This document shows positions 1-10,699 of a stretch of DNA of 64,000 nucleotides, one piece after another. The notes under the pieces are model-generated. The model searched no databases. It had not been told where the DNA came from and was given only the letters and a program-made list of their open reading frames with translations. A program made the translations under genes and the position numbers. Positions within the stretch are counted from its first letter, which is position 1, and the number at the start of each line of letters is the position of its first letter. The stretch covers positions 20,744 through 84,743 of the forward strand of contig JABSSW010000084.1 in the NCBI GenBank assembly GCA_018902385.1, written 5' to 3'. The stretch is from Physcia stellaris. Lineage: Eukaryota; Ascomycota; Lecanoromycetes; Caliciales; Physciaceae.

Positions 1-787
1 GATTTATTCGTAATTTCAATCGTATCGCGATTTTACTTATTTCAATGTTGAAAAATTCTGAAAAAACATACAAAAAAAACAAATTTCGAAAACGTAAACG
101 AAATCGAAATCGAAACTTTCAACGTTTTGCAAAATTCTTTACTGTTAAAATTGTCGAAACGTTCGAAATTTTGAAAATTTGCTTTATTGAAATGTCGTTA
201 TTGCATCATTTCAATTTTATTTGTCGATTTCGAATTGAAATCGATGTTTTCAATAAAACGATCGAAAAAATTTTCATTCAATTTATTGACGGCGAATGAC
301 ATTCAATTGTTTACTATTTTTTCAAGATGAATTCGACACAATGCAATTACGAAATACACGATCAGAAATTGTTGATTATTGTTGAAACATTCAAGCATTG
401 ACGACATTATTTGAAAAACGCTTCACACGAAATTCTCGTTTTCACGAATTATCATAATTTGAAAAAATTCATGAAAAATCACAAAATTATTGTCGCGTCA
501 AATTCGATGAATTCAAAAATTGTCACGATACAATTTTCGTATTGATTATCGTCAAAATAAAAAAAATTCAACGAATGCGTTATTTCGACGCTCAAACTTA
601 ATGCAAAAAAATGAAAATGTTCGTGAAAAAAATCGTCGAATTTTGCATCGTTTTCAGAAATTTCTACAGAAACAAAATGTTGACGTGAAAATCATGCTCG
701 TCGCAACATGCAAATTTCAAAACGAAATCGAAAATTCAAATTTTTTTGCAATTCACAACGAAACAGAAAATCAACAAAAAATTGATT
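1..787 (+). pseudogene. Gypsy-B copy 1: RNase H end of pol (truncated by window edge)
   Basis: This is the RNase H portion of a Ty3/Gypsy polyprotein, which normally degrades the RNA strand during reverse transcription. Visible landmarks are the RT/RNase H connection (LLHHF, near 196-213), the segment after DGE, and KLLIIVETFKH followed by RHYLKNASHEILVFTNYHNLK (about 365-455). The end of the domain reads LSRYNFRIDYRQNKKNSTNAL (519-588), equivalent to the family's YRPGxxNxxADALSRR. TGA at 297-299 sits where Gypsy proteins have Trp (GEWHP), and another TGA replaces Trp in the KxWRHYL motif. Gly positions read as Asp, Asn, Glu or Lys. The frame shifts near 490-520. RT proper lies outside the window. 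Family assignment is firm; the exact 5' boundary is unknown. Confidence 0.85.
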
Positions 788-1019
788 GACGCACATTAAT
801 GATTGACGAAACATACGTATTTGAACGTTTCAAAAAATTAATCGCAATGCGTAACGTCATGATTTCAAAACAAATTTACGACGAAAAAATAATCAAATTT
901 TTCGTCGATTTGATTTTTCAAATGTTGTTTCAAAATTTTTTTGTCGTTTCGTTTCGAAAAAAATTAACTATTTTTAACGAAAATGACGAACATTGAATTG
1001 ACGAAAATGACGTTTTTCG

Positions 1020-2010
1020 TTTTGACGACAAATTGTATATATCAAAACGAATTCGATTCGATGTGTTACAACGTTGTCACGATGATTTTTTTGCAAATCA
1101 TTTCGAAATGAATAAAATTTTGAAATTATTTCGTCGCAAATATTATTGATTTGATCGAAATCACGATTTTGACATGTTTGTTGACATGTTCGAATTCGTC
1201 AAAAATTATTGCGAAAATTGTGTTATTTGCAAACGAAACAAAACATCAAGACATAAATCATATGAAAAATTTCAATTTTTTTTTATATTTCAATATCGTT
1301 GAGTTGATTTTACAATGAATTTCGTGACAAATTTATCAACAAATAAAAATTGAAACGATGTCAAATACGACAATATTTTTGTCGTCGTCGATCGTTTTAC
1401 GAAAATGATTCATTATATTTTCGTCACGAAAACAATTAAAATCAAAAATTTGACGAAAATGTTTATACGAAAAATAATTCGATATCATGATTTTTCTAAT
1501 TTTATCATTATTGATCGTGAATCATTGTTCACGTTCGAATATTATTATTTTTTGTGTTATGTATTGAAAATAAAAAAAAAAACGTTGACAACGTTTCATT
1601 CTCAAACTGATGAACAAACGAAACGACAAAATAATATCATGAAACAATATCTTCGAACATACGTCAACTTCGCTCAAAATAATTGAATTTTTTTACTTTT
1701 TATGATCGAATTCGTTTACAACAATGCGAATCACGTTTCAACAAACATGTCATCGTTTCGAATTAACTTGAACTATAATTCACGAATGATTTTCGAAAAA
1801 AATTCTAATTCACGATCACGAACTCCGGCAGCATTAAATCATTTCAAAAAATTACGTCAGTTGATTGCTGTTTTCAAAAACGAATTGATAAATGCTCAAC
1901 GAAATCAAACACGATTCAAAAATAAGCGAAACATCGTCAAAACGTACAATAAAAACGACATGATTTGATTGAATATCAAAAATATCAAAATCAAACGAAA
2001 TAACAAATTG
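1020..2010 (+). pseudogene. Gypsy-B copy 1: integrase
   Basis: Integrase inserts the element cDNA into the host genome. A zinc-binding HHCC region ends in CENCVICKRNK (about 1210-1245). The catalytic core follows: VDFTMNFVT with the first Asp (about 1305-1330), IIDRESLF with the second Asp (about 1510-1535), then QTDEQTKRQNNIMKQYLR (about 1600-1655). The third catalytic acid, normally Glu after Met, reads Lys (AAA at 1642-1644), as expected if ATGGAA became ATGAAA. TGA codons interrupt at conserved Trp positions, for example after NNIMKQYLRTYVNFAQNN (1684-1686) where Trp is usual. Together with the neighbouring RNase H and chromodomain this is the 3' half of one pol gene. It is non-functional. 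Confidence 0.85.
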
Positions 2011-2059
2011 AAACATCGTCTTTTCGAATCGTTCAAAATTCTCGATACACATGAATTTA

Positions 2060-2535
2060 ATGTTTACAAATTGACGCTTTTCGATCAATGACACATACAC
2101 GATGTATTTCACGTCTTTTTACTGAAAAGAAACAATTCAAGAAAAAAAAAAATTCAACAATTTCTGTCACGTTTTCTTCTGATTATATTGACGTGAAAAA
2201 TCAAAATTCGATGTATCAAATACGTGAAATTGTTGACAATGTTGATTTCGAAACGAACAAAATTTTCAATCGATTTGAATGATTAGAAAATTTTTATTAT
2301 CTAATAAATTGAAAAAGTTACGAAAAATATGATCGCACATGAAAATTTTATGAAAAAATAACACATTTGAAAAAAATTTTTCGTCAATTTCACGATGAAA
2401 ATTTCAACAAATCGAACGATCGAAAATTCACATCGACGTCAAAATCAAAAAATTTTATTTTTAAATCAAAAATTTTCAAATCGAAAAAAAAATCAAATCG
2501 TTTTCGCAAAAATCAATGACGAATATTTGATTTAA
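2060..2535 (+). pseudogene. Gypsy-B copy 1: chromodomain tail of integrase
   Basis: The C-terminal part of a chromovirus-type integrase. The sequence reads IHDVFHVFLLK (about 2095-2125), the HPVFHVSLL motif that precedes chromodomains in Ty3/Gypsy elements. A chromodomain-like stretch follows at about 2212-2385 (YQIREIVDNVDF, then FYYLIN-stop-KSYEKYDRT-stop-KF). Chromodomains bind methylated histone tails and target integration to heterochromatin. Three TGA codons fall at the Trp positions expected in a chromodomain (WLENPYYLIxWKGYxxxxxTW). A Lys/Ser-rich tail continues to about 2535. Domain identity is inferred from order and motif spacing. Confidence 0.75.
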
Positions 2536-2793
2536 ATACAATGTTTACGAATTTTTTCGTCAAATTTTATTTTTCATTCGAATTTTCGTCGTCGTCAAAT
2601 CATTATCGTCGAATTATATAATTCGCAATACAATTATTTGATCAAATTTCGATCAATCATTTGCAACGATTCAACAAACGCATTTGCAAAAATCATTGAA
2701 TCAACGCATGATCGCGAAAGTAATTTCGTTTTTTTCAAATTTTCATTGAAAACATATATCATTTGATCATTTTTTATTGTTTCAGCAAATCAC

Positions 2794-2997
2794 GCACTTT
2801 TTTGTTCTGTTTTTCACTGAATTTTTCAGATTTTAACGAGACGTAAACAAAAAGCGAAAAAATCTTTTTTATTTTCGTATCAGAGTCGCGAAGCATTTCG
2901 TCATTTTTCTTTTTTTATGCATTTTTTTATTCTGTTATTTTTTTGAATTTTTCGAATCTCAATGAGACATCGACAACGAACGAAAAATTCTTTGTTC
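2794..2997 (+). repeat. Imperfect direct repeat, two units of about 78 bp
   Basis: Unit 1 (2794-2871) and unit 2 (2919-2997) share the order GCA, T-run, TTCTGTT, TGAATTTTTC, a GAGAC-type core and CGAAAAA/TCTTT. Offset is 125 bp. Duplicated blocks of this kind in LTR U3 regions can be promoter elements; that role is inference. Confidence 0.5.
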
Positions 2998-3072
2998 AAA
3001 CAAACATGTAAGCAATCGTCGTCGTCATCGTCGCAACAATCAAACTAATTTCAATTCGAAAGTGATTTCGAC

Positions 3073-3080
3073 TATATAAA
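3073..3080 (+). promoter_or_regulatory. TATA-like box upstream of Gypsy-B copy 2
   Basis: TATATAAA lies just upstream of the gag-like region and downstream of the U3-like repeat, a reasonable place for an LTR promoter. In DNA this AT-rich a chance match is quite possible. Confidence 0.35.
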
Positions 3081-3085
3081 ACATT

Positions 3086-3790
3086 TTCAAATTTTTTTTT
3101 CATTATCATTTTCGAGATCGCTTTCGAGAGCAAATTTCTTGAAAATGTCACAAAACGACGACGTCATCAGCGAATGATGCTCGAAAAAATTCGTCGTCGA
3201 TTCGTAAACGTCAAACACGTGAATTTCATGAAACTTCGATCTCGTTGAAAGAAAATAATGTAACGATGCAAATCGAAATCGAATAAACGATTTGCAATGA
3301 TTCAAATCAAAAACGAAAAATCGATTGCTCGACATTGATGCTCAAATTCTAAAAAGCAAATTTCGATATATTCGTCGAACGATGTAATCAGAAAAATTGC
3401 ATGAATTTCAATTCGAAAATCTTGAAAACTAAAAATAAATCATGTATTAACGATATGCGATAGTCGCTGAAAATCTCGATAAAAAATCGCCAAATACATA
3501 GTAAATCACGAATTTTGTTTCTGATGAAACAACGATTCGTCTGAATATCAAAGACATGCAATTTTAATTCTAATCAATTGATGCAAATAAATCAATTTTC
3601 TGAAAGAAAAAGTTTTACATTTTCGAAAATCGAAATCAAAAAAGTAATCGACTTGATGATTTTCAATCAAATTGACACAAAAAAAATTCAATATCAAACG
3701 AGTGTATCGACTTTAATCATGACGATTTTTTTACAATCGATATCGAAATCAAAAGTGTCAAACGTCGTCGTCGAAAACTTCGCATAACTA
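3086..3790 (+). pseudogene. Gypsy-B copy 2: gag-like region
   Basis: This occupies the gag position, between the LTR-like spacer and the protease/RT region. With TGA read through, one frame runs almost continuously, including ERKSFTFSKIEIKKVIDLM (about 3600-3655) before a TAA at 3784-3786. I see no zinc knuckle and no motif that proves Gag. The region 3100-3560 keeps some ApG/CpT and is less mutated than pol. The assignment rests on position only. Confidence 0.4.
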
Positions 3791-3799
3791 AATGTAAAA

Positions 3800-4230
3800 A
3801 AACAAAATCAAAATGAACAAGAAATTTGACGAAAAAAAAATTTGAAATTCGAAATCGTCATGAATTTTGAAGCAAAAGTCAATCTAATAAATCATATTCT
3901 CGTTAAACAACTCGAATTAATATTTTTCAACGTATCAAATTGCGAGATCGTGACTATAAATAATCACTTTTTCAAAACTATGAAATTTATTTCGTTCAAT
4001 TCGAAATACAAAACGAAAACGACGTAAATCGTTTTTTCAATAATAGTTTTTTAGAAACAAATTTCGCATGAGATATGACGTTGAATTTGTCTTGAATGCA
4101 ATTGTCAAAAATCAATGTGAATTGAAATATCGATAAAATCGAATCGTGATCACTAATTGTAAAATCAATTCTTTTCACAACAAATCGTATCGAGAAAATT
4201 GAATCAGAAAAACTAATCAACGCGATGATT
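3800..4230 (+). pseudogene. Gypsy-B copy 2: retropepsin-like protease region
   Basis: Retroelement aspartic proteases cleave the Gag-Pol precursor. MNFEAKVNLINHILVKQLEL (about 3860-3920) matches the segment following the catalytic D[TS]G in fungal Gypsy elements (EVNLINxxLVKQLGL type). The catalytic triad itself cannot be read, since its Gly codon is a prime target of the mutation seen here. The paralogous minus-strand copy at 51511-51699 preserves the same block. The frame is interrupted beyond 4020 but leads into the RT region. Confidence 0.6.
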
Positions 4231-5160
4231 GATGACAAGAAACAAATTTTCGTCATGTTCGTACGAATCATTCATGATAAAATGAAAAATCTGAATAACG
4301 TGCACATCGAACGAAAAATTCAAATCGATTTTGCTTTCGCGAAAATTGAAAATAAATCAAATATCAAAATCATCATTTTCGAAATTTTGAAAGAATTCGT
4401 TGATCTGACAGATAAAAACAAAACATATGAATTATTTGATCATGAATCAGACGATCACGCAATAAATTTGAAATTTGACAAGAAATTTTCATATGATTTC
4501 ATTTATTCGTTGTCAGAAAACGAACTTAAAATATTGCGAACATATTTGAATAAACATTTCAAGAACGACTTCATTCGACTTTTCACTTTTTCGATTGACG
4601 CATCAATTTTATTCGTCAAAAAAAAAACGAAACGCTGAAATTATGCGTGAATTATAAAAATTTGAATTTTCTAACGATCAAAAATAAATATTTTCTATCG
4701 TTAATTGATGAAAGTTTGAATCGTTTAAACAAAATTCGCATTTATACAAATCTCGATATGATAACGACGTACAACAAATTTCGTATTAAAAAAAAACGAT
4801 AAGTGAAAAACAACGTTTCGAACACGATATGAGCATTTTGAATATATCGTTTTATTTTTTGATTTCATTAATGCATTTGCAACGTTTCAGAATTTTGTCA
4901 ATAAAATTTTAGCGAAACGATTCGATTTCTGTGTCATAATATATTTCGACGATATCGTCATTTATTTTATGAATCGAAAATAACATATCGAAAACGTCAA
5001 ATGAATTTTTCAACGCTTAAAGAAACACAAACTTTTCATCAATATTGATAAATGCAAATGATTTACGAACAATATCGACTTTTTGAACTTTGTCGTTTTT
5101 TCAAAAAATGTGCAAATGCAAAAAAATAAAATCGATGTCATACAAAATTGATCGATTTCA
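4225..5160 (+). pseudogene. Gypsy-B copy 2: reverse transcriptase
   Basis: Reverse transcriptase of Ty3/Gypsy type. The N-terminal lead-in reads YSLSENELKILRTYLNKHFKNDFIR (about 4505-4580), then ASILFVKKK (about 4598-4626), then a TGA-broken LCVNYKNLNFLTIKNKYFLSLIDESL (about 4637-4715). The catalytic YxDD survives as IYFDDIVIY (GAC GAT at 4948-4953). Here the first Asp codon is preceded by C, so the observed context would not mutate it. Multiple TGA codons sit at Trp positions. Pol continues into RNase H. Confidence 0.85.
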
Positions 5161-6010
5161 AAAAACGTGTCAAAAATTTTGAAATTTTTAAAATTATGTA
5201 ATTTTTACAAACGATTCATTAAAAATTTCAATAAATTAACATTATTTTTGATCGTTATGTTAAAAAAATCAACAAAATTTAAAAAAAAAAAAAAAAACAC
5301 AATCGAAACAAAAATCAGAATCGAAATAAATTATCGAATGAATTTTTGATTTTCGACGTTTTCAAAATTTGCAAACGTTTACGAAAAACATTCATAAAAA
5401 CATTTATTTTACAAGCATTTCGATTCGATTAAATTCATTCGTGTGAAAATCGATGTTTCGAATAAAACAATAAATGAAATTTTTTGTCAATCAAATGACA
5501 AAAATCATTGACATTCAATAATTTATTTTTCAAAAAAAATGATTTCGACGAAATGCAATTATGAAATTCACGACAAAAAATTTTTGATTATAATTTTCGC
5601 ATTCAAACAATGACGTCATTATTTGAAAAAAACGAAAAAACAAATTTTCGTTTTGACGAATCATCGAAATTTCAATCGTTTCATGATTACAACGAAATTA
5701 TTTTTTCGACAAATACGATGAACGCAAAAATTATCACGTTATAATTTTGTCATCGATTATCGTTTTGACAACAAAAATTTTGCGAACGATTTGTCAAAAC
5801 GATTCGATCATATAACGATTATCGAAAAAAAAAATTGAAAATAATCGTCAAATTTTGACGCGTTTACGACAATTTTTACAAACGAATTCGAACGAATTTC
5901 AAATTTGCGTGAACGAAATCAAAATTACGTTGTTCAAATTCGATGAAAATGAAAAAAACAATTTTGCGAATAATTTTTTTGAAAAAACGAAAAAAACAAT
6001 TTCACGAATG
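5161..6010 (+). pseudogene. Gypsy-B copy 2: connection and RNase H
   Basis: LKFLKLCNFYKRFIKNFNKL (about 5180-5240) is the RT/RNase H connection (family form FLGxxNFYRRFI). RNase H segments read NEIFCQSNDKNH-TGA (about 5475-5515), CNYEIHDKKFLIII (about 5552-5595) and RQIR-TGA-TQKLSRYNFVIDYR (about 5710-5765), matching RQARWxxxLSxYNFxIxYR. The TGA between RQIR and TQ is at the canonical Trp. A Lys/Asn-rich linker follows. Copies 1 and 2 differ enough in the linker to be separate subfamilies. Confidence 0.75.
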
Positions 6011-6059
6011 ATTTTTTTAACGTTTTCGATGAAAAATCAAACGTGATTATCGATAAATG

Positions 6060-7300
6060 AAAAACAATAATATTGAATAATGCAACGATTTTCGAGTCGA
6101 TCAACGTGATGATTGCGCGAAAACATATTCACGAACATGATGCAACATACGACGATAAAATCGTTGACAATTTCGTCGAATTGATTCGTTCATTGTTAAA
6201 ACAAAATTCGTGCGCAATTCAAATGAAACAAAAATTAATTATTTTTGAAAAATCACATTCGCATTGACACGACAAAAAAAAATATTATAACACGAAAAAT
6301 GTTTGTACGTTTCGTCGAATTTGAGAAAAAAACGTTATAAAAACAAATCATGACAATTTTTTCGTTAATCATTTCGAAATCAAACGTATTTTTGAATTGA
6401 TACAACGAAAATATTATTGATTCAATCAAAAAAAAACGATTTCGAAAAAAACGTCGAACATGATTCAAACATGCGTACACAAATAAAAAAATATTGCGAA
6501 ACATGCGCAATTTGCAAAAAAAACAAAACATTTCGACACAAATCATACGAAAAATTTTCGTTTTTTTTCATATCAAAATTCAAATGAATTGACATAACAA
6601 TGAATTTCGTGACAAATTTATTAAAAAGCAAAACATGAAACGAAACGACGTACGATTCAATATTCGTCGTTATAAATCGTTTGATCAAAATAACACATTA
6701 CATTTCAATCACGAAAACGATGATCGCAAAAAATTTCGTCGAAATATTGATTCGAAAAATCATTAAATTTCATGATTTTTTATCGTCGATAACAACAAAC
6801 AAAAATTCAATTTTTATTTCAAAATATCATGACGCATTGTGTTATGTTTTAAAAATAAAATTTAAATTATCGACGATTTATCATTTACAAACAAATAATC
6901 AAACGAAACGTCAAAATTCAATCATGAAACAATATTTCAAAATTTTCGTCAATTTTCAACAAAATGATTGAATAAAATTATTGTCGATGATTGAATTTAT
7001 TTACAACAATAATAAACATGCATTCACGCAAATGTCGTCGTTCGAAACAATGCAAAAATACACATTTAAAATGTTTTTCGAAAAATTTGCAAATTTCAAA
7101 ATTAAATCAAAATTTGCAAAAAAACATGTCGAAAAATTGATCGCGTTGATGAAAATATTGAAAATCAATTTAACACACGCACAAAAACAACAAATCAAAT
7201 ACAAAAATGCAAAAACAAAATCGAAAAAATTCGATGTAAAAAATTACGTCAACGTCAACGATAAAAATATTCGCATCAAACGCAACAAAAAATTAAAATG
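6060..7300 (+). pseudogene. Gypsy-B copy 2: integrase
   Basis: Linker LIRSLLKQNSCAIQMKQKL (about 6180-6240) leads to an HHCC region whose cysteines appear at about 6490-6515 (YCETCAICKKNK). The DDE core shows SIFISKYHDALCYVLKI (about 6808-6860), HLQTNNQTKRQNSIMKQYFK (about 6885-6945) and LSMIEFIYNNNKHAFTQMS (about 6978-7035). The catalytic Glu of the MEQ motif reads Lys (MKQ). A basic C-terminal tail ends at a TGA near 7301. Clear Gypsy integrase, non-functional. Confidence 0.8.
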
Positions 7301-7625
7301 AAAATTTTTCAAAAAAATTCTGAATTGAAGTCATTTTGAACAATAAAATTTACAAAAAAAATCAAATTTTTGATAAATCGTACAGCGAATCAAAATTTTA
7401 TTATTTTGTTCAATGAAAAAATTATGAAAAACGTATTTGAAAATCAATTGCGATGATCAAACATTTACGAAATATGTTTAAAAAATTTCATGCGAAAAAT
7501 TTCAAAAAAAACGATGCAAATAAAATTATCAATCGTTGACGCGTTCGACGTCAAATAAATGTAATTTTTATCGTGAAATCGTTGACAAAAAAATCAATTT
7601 TTCACATTTAATTCGATGTTATTTA
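7301..7625 (+). other. Degraded integrase tail up to the Copia junction
   Basis: With TGA read through, a frame continues the Gypsy-B integrase tail (about 7400-7620), but no chromodomain motif is convincing. It stops abruptly at the Copia LTR at 7626. The five bases before the LTR are ATTTA. Confidence 0.35.
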
Positions 7626-7765
7626 TGTCAAAATTCAAATTTCGAAATTAATTTTATATTTTTGTCACGTGATTTAAACGATTTTGACGTTTCAATATGT
7701 ATATAACGAATTCAAATTTTCAGCATTTTTAACAATACAATGCGTTTTATTTTTTATTTTTGACA
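7626..7765 (+). repeat. Copia copy 1 5' LTR (140 bp)
   Basis: Direct repeat of 15054-15193, 29961-30100 and 49156-49295. Starts TGTCA, ends TGACA (inverted termini). It contains CACGTG followed by a conserved block and a TATATA stretch at about 7699-7704 that could serve as the promoter. ApG and CpT sites present in the 49156-49295 copy are mostly ApA and TpT here. Confidence 0.95.
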
Positions 7766-7779
7766 AATTATGAATTCGA
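7766..7779 (+). promoter_or_regulatory. Copia copy 1 primer-binding site (mutated half-tRNA type)
   Basis: AATTATGAATTCGA begins directly at the LTR end. Applying the window's rule backwards (G to A after a purine, C to T before a pyrimidine) to a GGTTATGAGC(T/C)CGA-type site gives exactly this string. Such a site pairs with the anticodon arm of initiator tRNA-Met, as in Drosophila copia and yeast Ty5 half-tRNA priming. The location is certain; the tRNA assignment is inferred. Confidence 0.6.
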
Positions 7780-7925
7780 AAAAACGAATAATTTATTTGT
7801 AATTTTCGTATCAAATTAATCGTTTAAACGAACGAACGTTATTATTGTTTTTATGTCAAAATTCAATACATTTTTACGAAATTTTTTTTTAAAAATTTTT
7901 CAAAATCAAAACTCATTGCATTGCA

Positions 7926-9600
7926 ATGAAAAATACAATTTCAAAAAACATGAATTTTGAACAAAAAAACAAATTTCAAAAATGTCATCGAAATTCGTTC
8001 GACATAATTGAACAAAAACAAATTTCAAAAATGTCGAAAAAATTGAACAAACGATTAAATTTATTTTTTATTCGCGATTTGTCGTTTTCGTTAAAAAACG
8101 CATTGATTAATGAAATTGTAAACAAACAAATCATTGATGAATTCATTCAAACGATATGTATCAATCATGTGATCATGTGAAACGATTGATATCGCAATTG
8201 ATTAACGAAATTTGAAACGCGTTTAATTTCGTCAAAATACGAATGTCGAATCGTTAAAAACATGCAAAATTTTTTCAATTTCAATTTTTTCAATTCATTT
8301 GAAATCGTATTGCGAAAAATCAACATCACAAAAATTCGAACAATTGATTTCGAACAATCGAAATTCGAATTCAATCAATTTTTTTATTATTTTCAATCAA
8401 ACGAATCACAATTGCGATTCACAATAATTTCGTATTGATTTATCAAAATCAATAATCGATCAATTGTTGAACGATTTCAAAAACAAAATTGAATTGAAAC
8501 GACAAATGATTTTGATCAAAATTTTAACGCAATTGCATATTTCAATATCACGAATTTTGATTCATTCGATAATTTTTCAATCATTCGATTTGTCAAAAAA
8601 AAACAAATAAATTGATTCAAAAAAACAAATTCGAAAATTAAAAACGTGTCGCATTGAACATTGTTGCAATTAATGCACGATCGAATCAAATTGAAATCAT
8701 TCAATCATTCAATATTAAACGAAATTCAATTTTTTGTTTTTCAAAATTCAATCAAAAAATGATTGACATTTCAATAAATCAAACATTTGAAACAAATTCA
8801 AATTCAATAACGATTGACAATGTCAAAACGAAAATTGAAATCATTGTCGTATCATCAAAAATTGAATTTTCAATTATCGTGAAAATTGAAATTATTGTCG
8901 CAACAAAAATCGAATTTTCAAACAATGTTGAAACAAATGCATATAATCAAACATTTTTTTTCGAAAAAATTGACAAAAAACGAAAACGTTACAAAATTAT
9001 TTTATCATTTGAAATTCACGTTTATTTTTCACAATTTACATTTACGTTTTTTTTGCAATTATTTAAAAAACGATTCAAATTCAATTTCGAAAATTTTCAA
9101 CAATTCAATTGAAATGTGTCAATTGATCAATTGTTTTCAATCAATTTTATTAACAAAATAAAAATCATTCGTTATTTATACGTAAAACATTTCGAAACAA
9201 AATTTTTTGACATTGTACACGAAATTGCACAAATCATAATTGATCATTTTCGCGAATTAAACGAGAAAAACACTGAAAACTACGAGTATCAATTTTCTTT
9301 TTTCAAATTCGCCGAATTCTCATTTATAGATTCATTTTCTAGTTTTCAAATATCGAGTTCATCGAATTTTCTCGATTTCTTTCGTTTAATCACACGAATT
9401 TTTTTTAAATTTTCAAAATCATCATGTTCAATTCGACAATTCAATTCGACATCGAAAACGTCTTTTTCATCGTTTTCGCTTTCGTTTTCGTTTTTCTTAA
9501 AATCATCATCAAAATCAGTGATTTTCAAAAATATCTCAAGTGAAATCGAGAAATGAAAAATGTTCTCAAATGAATTCGTTTGTGAAAATATATTCAACGA
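7926..9600 (+). pseudogene. Copia copy 1: gag-like region
   Basis: Occupies the Gag position after the leader. With TGA read as lost Trp, one frame runs from MKNTISKNMNFEQKNKFQ (7926) through about 8640. A second frame carries 8654-9112, and a third carries 9116-9556 (RYLYVKHFETKFFDIVHEIA, then a Ser/Phe-rich stretch that would have been Ser/Pro-rich). A Gag zinc knuckle is not visible. Region 9255-9560 keeps ApG/CpT while the same segment of Copia copy 3 has lost them, which is useful for reading the mutation context. Function by position only. Confidence 0.5.
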
Positions 9601-10699
9601 GCGTTTTCAATTGAAAATGAAAATAATGAATTGTGTTGTATTGTTTTACGTACAATTGTGAACGACGATTTGTATCATGACATTAAAAATATCAATGTAA
9701 TCAAAAATGTTTGAAAAAAAATTATTCAAATTTGCAAATTCAAAAAATTCAATGCGTTCATGATTATTTATAACAAATTTGAATTTTTCAAAAATTTTTT
9801 TGCGTCGATATCAATGAATATAAATTCAAATTTCGAAACATTATTAACGAATTCGTCATTTATTCATTCAATTCAAAAATGAATGAAAATTGATTTATTT
9901 ACAAATATTTTGCGAATTTTTCAAAATTCGTTCGTTTTTTCATTGATCGTTGAATTTCGAAACATGAATTTTTCGACAATAATCAAAAAAATGATTTCAA
10001 ACACGTTTTTTCGAACGTTATTCATTCATACGAAATTCAATGCATCAATTTTTTTGAAATTGCGATCATCAACGATATTGATTTTGTTTTTTTAATTATC
10101 GATTTTGTTTCAAATTTCATCAAATCGTTTCAACAAAACGTCATTTTCGAACATATCAAAATTATTATTCAAAAAATCAAATGATGCGATCATTGTCAAA
10201 AATTTTATCATGATATTATCGAATGCATCATCAAACATTTTCATTTTGTCGTTGTCAAACAAATTCGAAAAAAAAAAAAAAAACGACGCAAACGCAAAAA
10301 TCAACAACGCAACGATAATCAAAATCAAAATCAAAATCAAAATCAAAATCAAAATCAAAATCAAAATCGAACGAAAAAAAACAAAAACAAAAAAAACAAC
10401 AAAAATAAAACGAAATTCGACGAAAATTTTTGAAAATTTGTAAACGAAACGATAATCACGCATTCGATTTTCGTCGAAATTGTTGTTTTTTCGAAATCAA
10501 TCAATTTTGACAAATTTATTGTCGTCAAATTTTTTTTTTCATTTTTGTTATCATCAAAATTTTGAATTTCAATATCGTTTGATTGTTCGATACGAACGTT
10601 TTTTTTCACATGATTAATAATCGTTGATTTTTCATCAATTTTGTTGTCATTTTCGATATTTCAATTGAAAACATAAAAAAAAATTCAAATTTTTCGATT
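9601..10699 (+). other. Copia copy 1: gag/protease interval
   Basis: Expected to contain the end of Gag and the protease. Short frames such as MKIDLFTNILRIFQNSF (9883) are conserved in copy 3, but I recognise no D[TS]G protease motif, which this mutation would erase. A polyA run and a hexanucleotide array lie at 10265-10368. Confidence 0.35.
10317..10368 (+). repeat. AAAATC hexanucleotide microsatellite
   Basis: About eight tandem AAAATC units, flanked by other A-rich runs. The same array is present in Copia copy 3 at 44379-44430 with one variant unit, so it predates their divergence. Depending on frame it encodes a Lys/Ile or Asn/Gln repeat. Confidence 0.9.

Larger units (their letters stand above)
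2536..3085. other. LTR-like spacer between Gypsy-B copies 1 and 2
   Basis: No coding signal is seen. The stretch lies between the pol 3' end of one Gypsy-B copy and the gag-like region of the next, so LTR sequence is expected. I cannot define TG...CA boundaries. It retains more ApG and CpT than its surroundings (for example at 2830-3000), so it is less mutated. It holds an imperfect direct repeat and a TATA-like box, annotated separately. Confidence 0.4.

Noticed and set aside
2088-2282. Independent small gene
   Set aside because: It is an open piece of the Gypsy-B integrase/chromodomain region between TGA codons.
10110-10463. Minus-strand open frame with Ile/Leu repeats (also 44235-44640)
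   Set aside because: It is the reverse-complement reading of the AAAATC array within a plus-strand Copia element.
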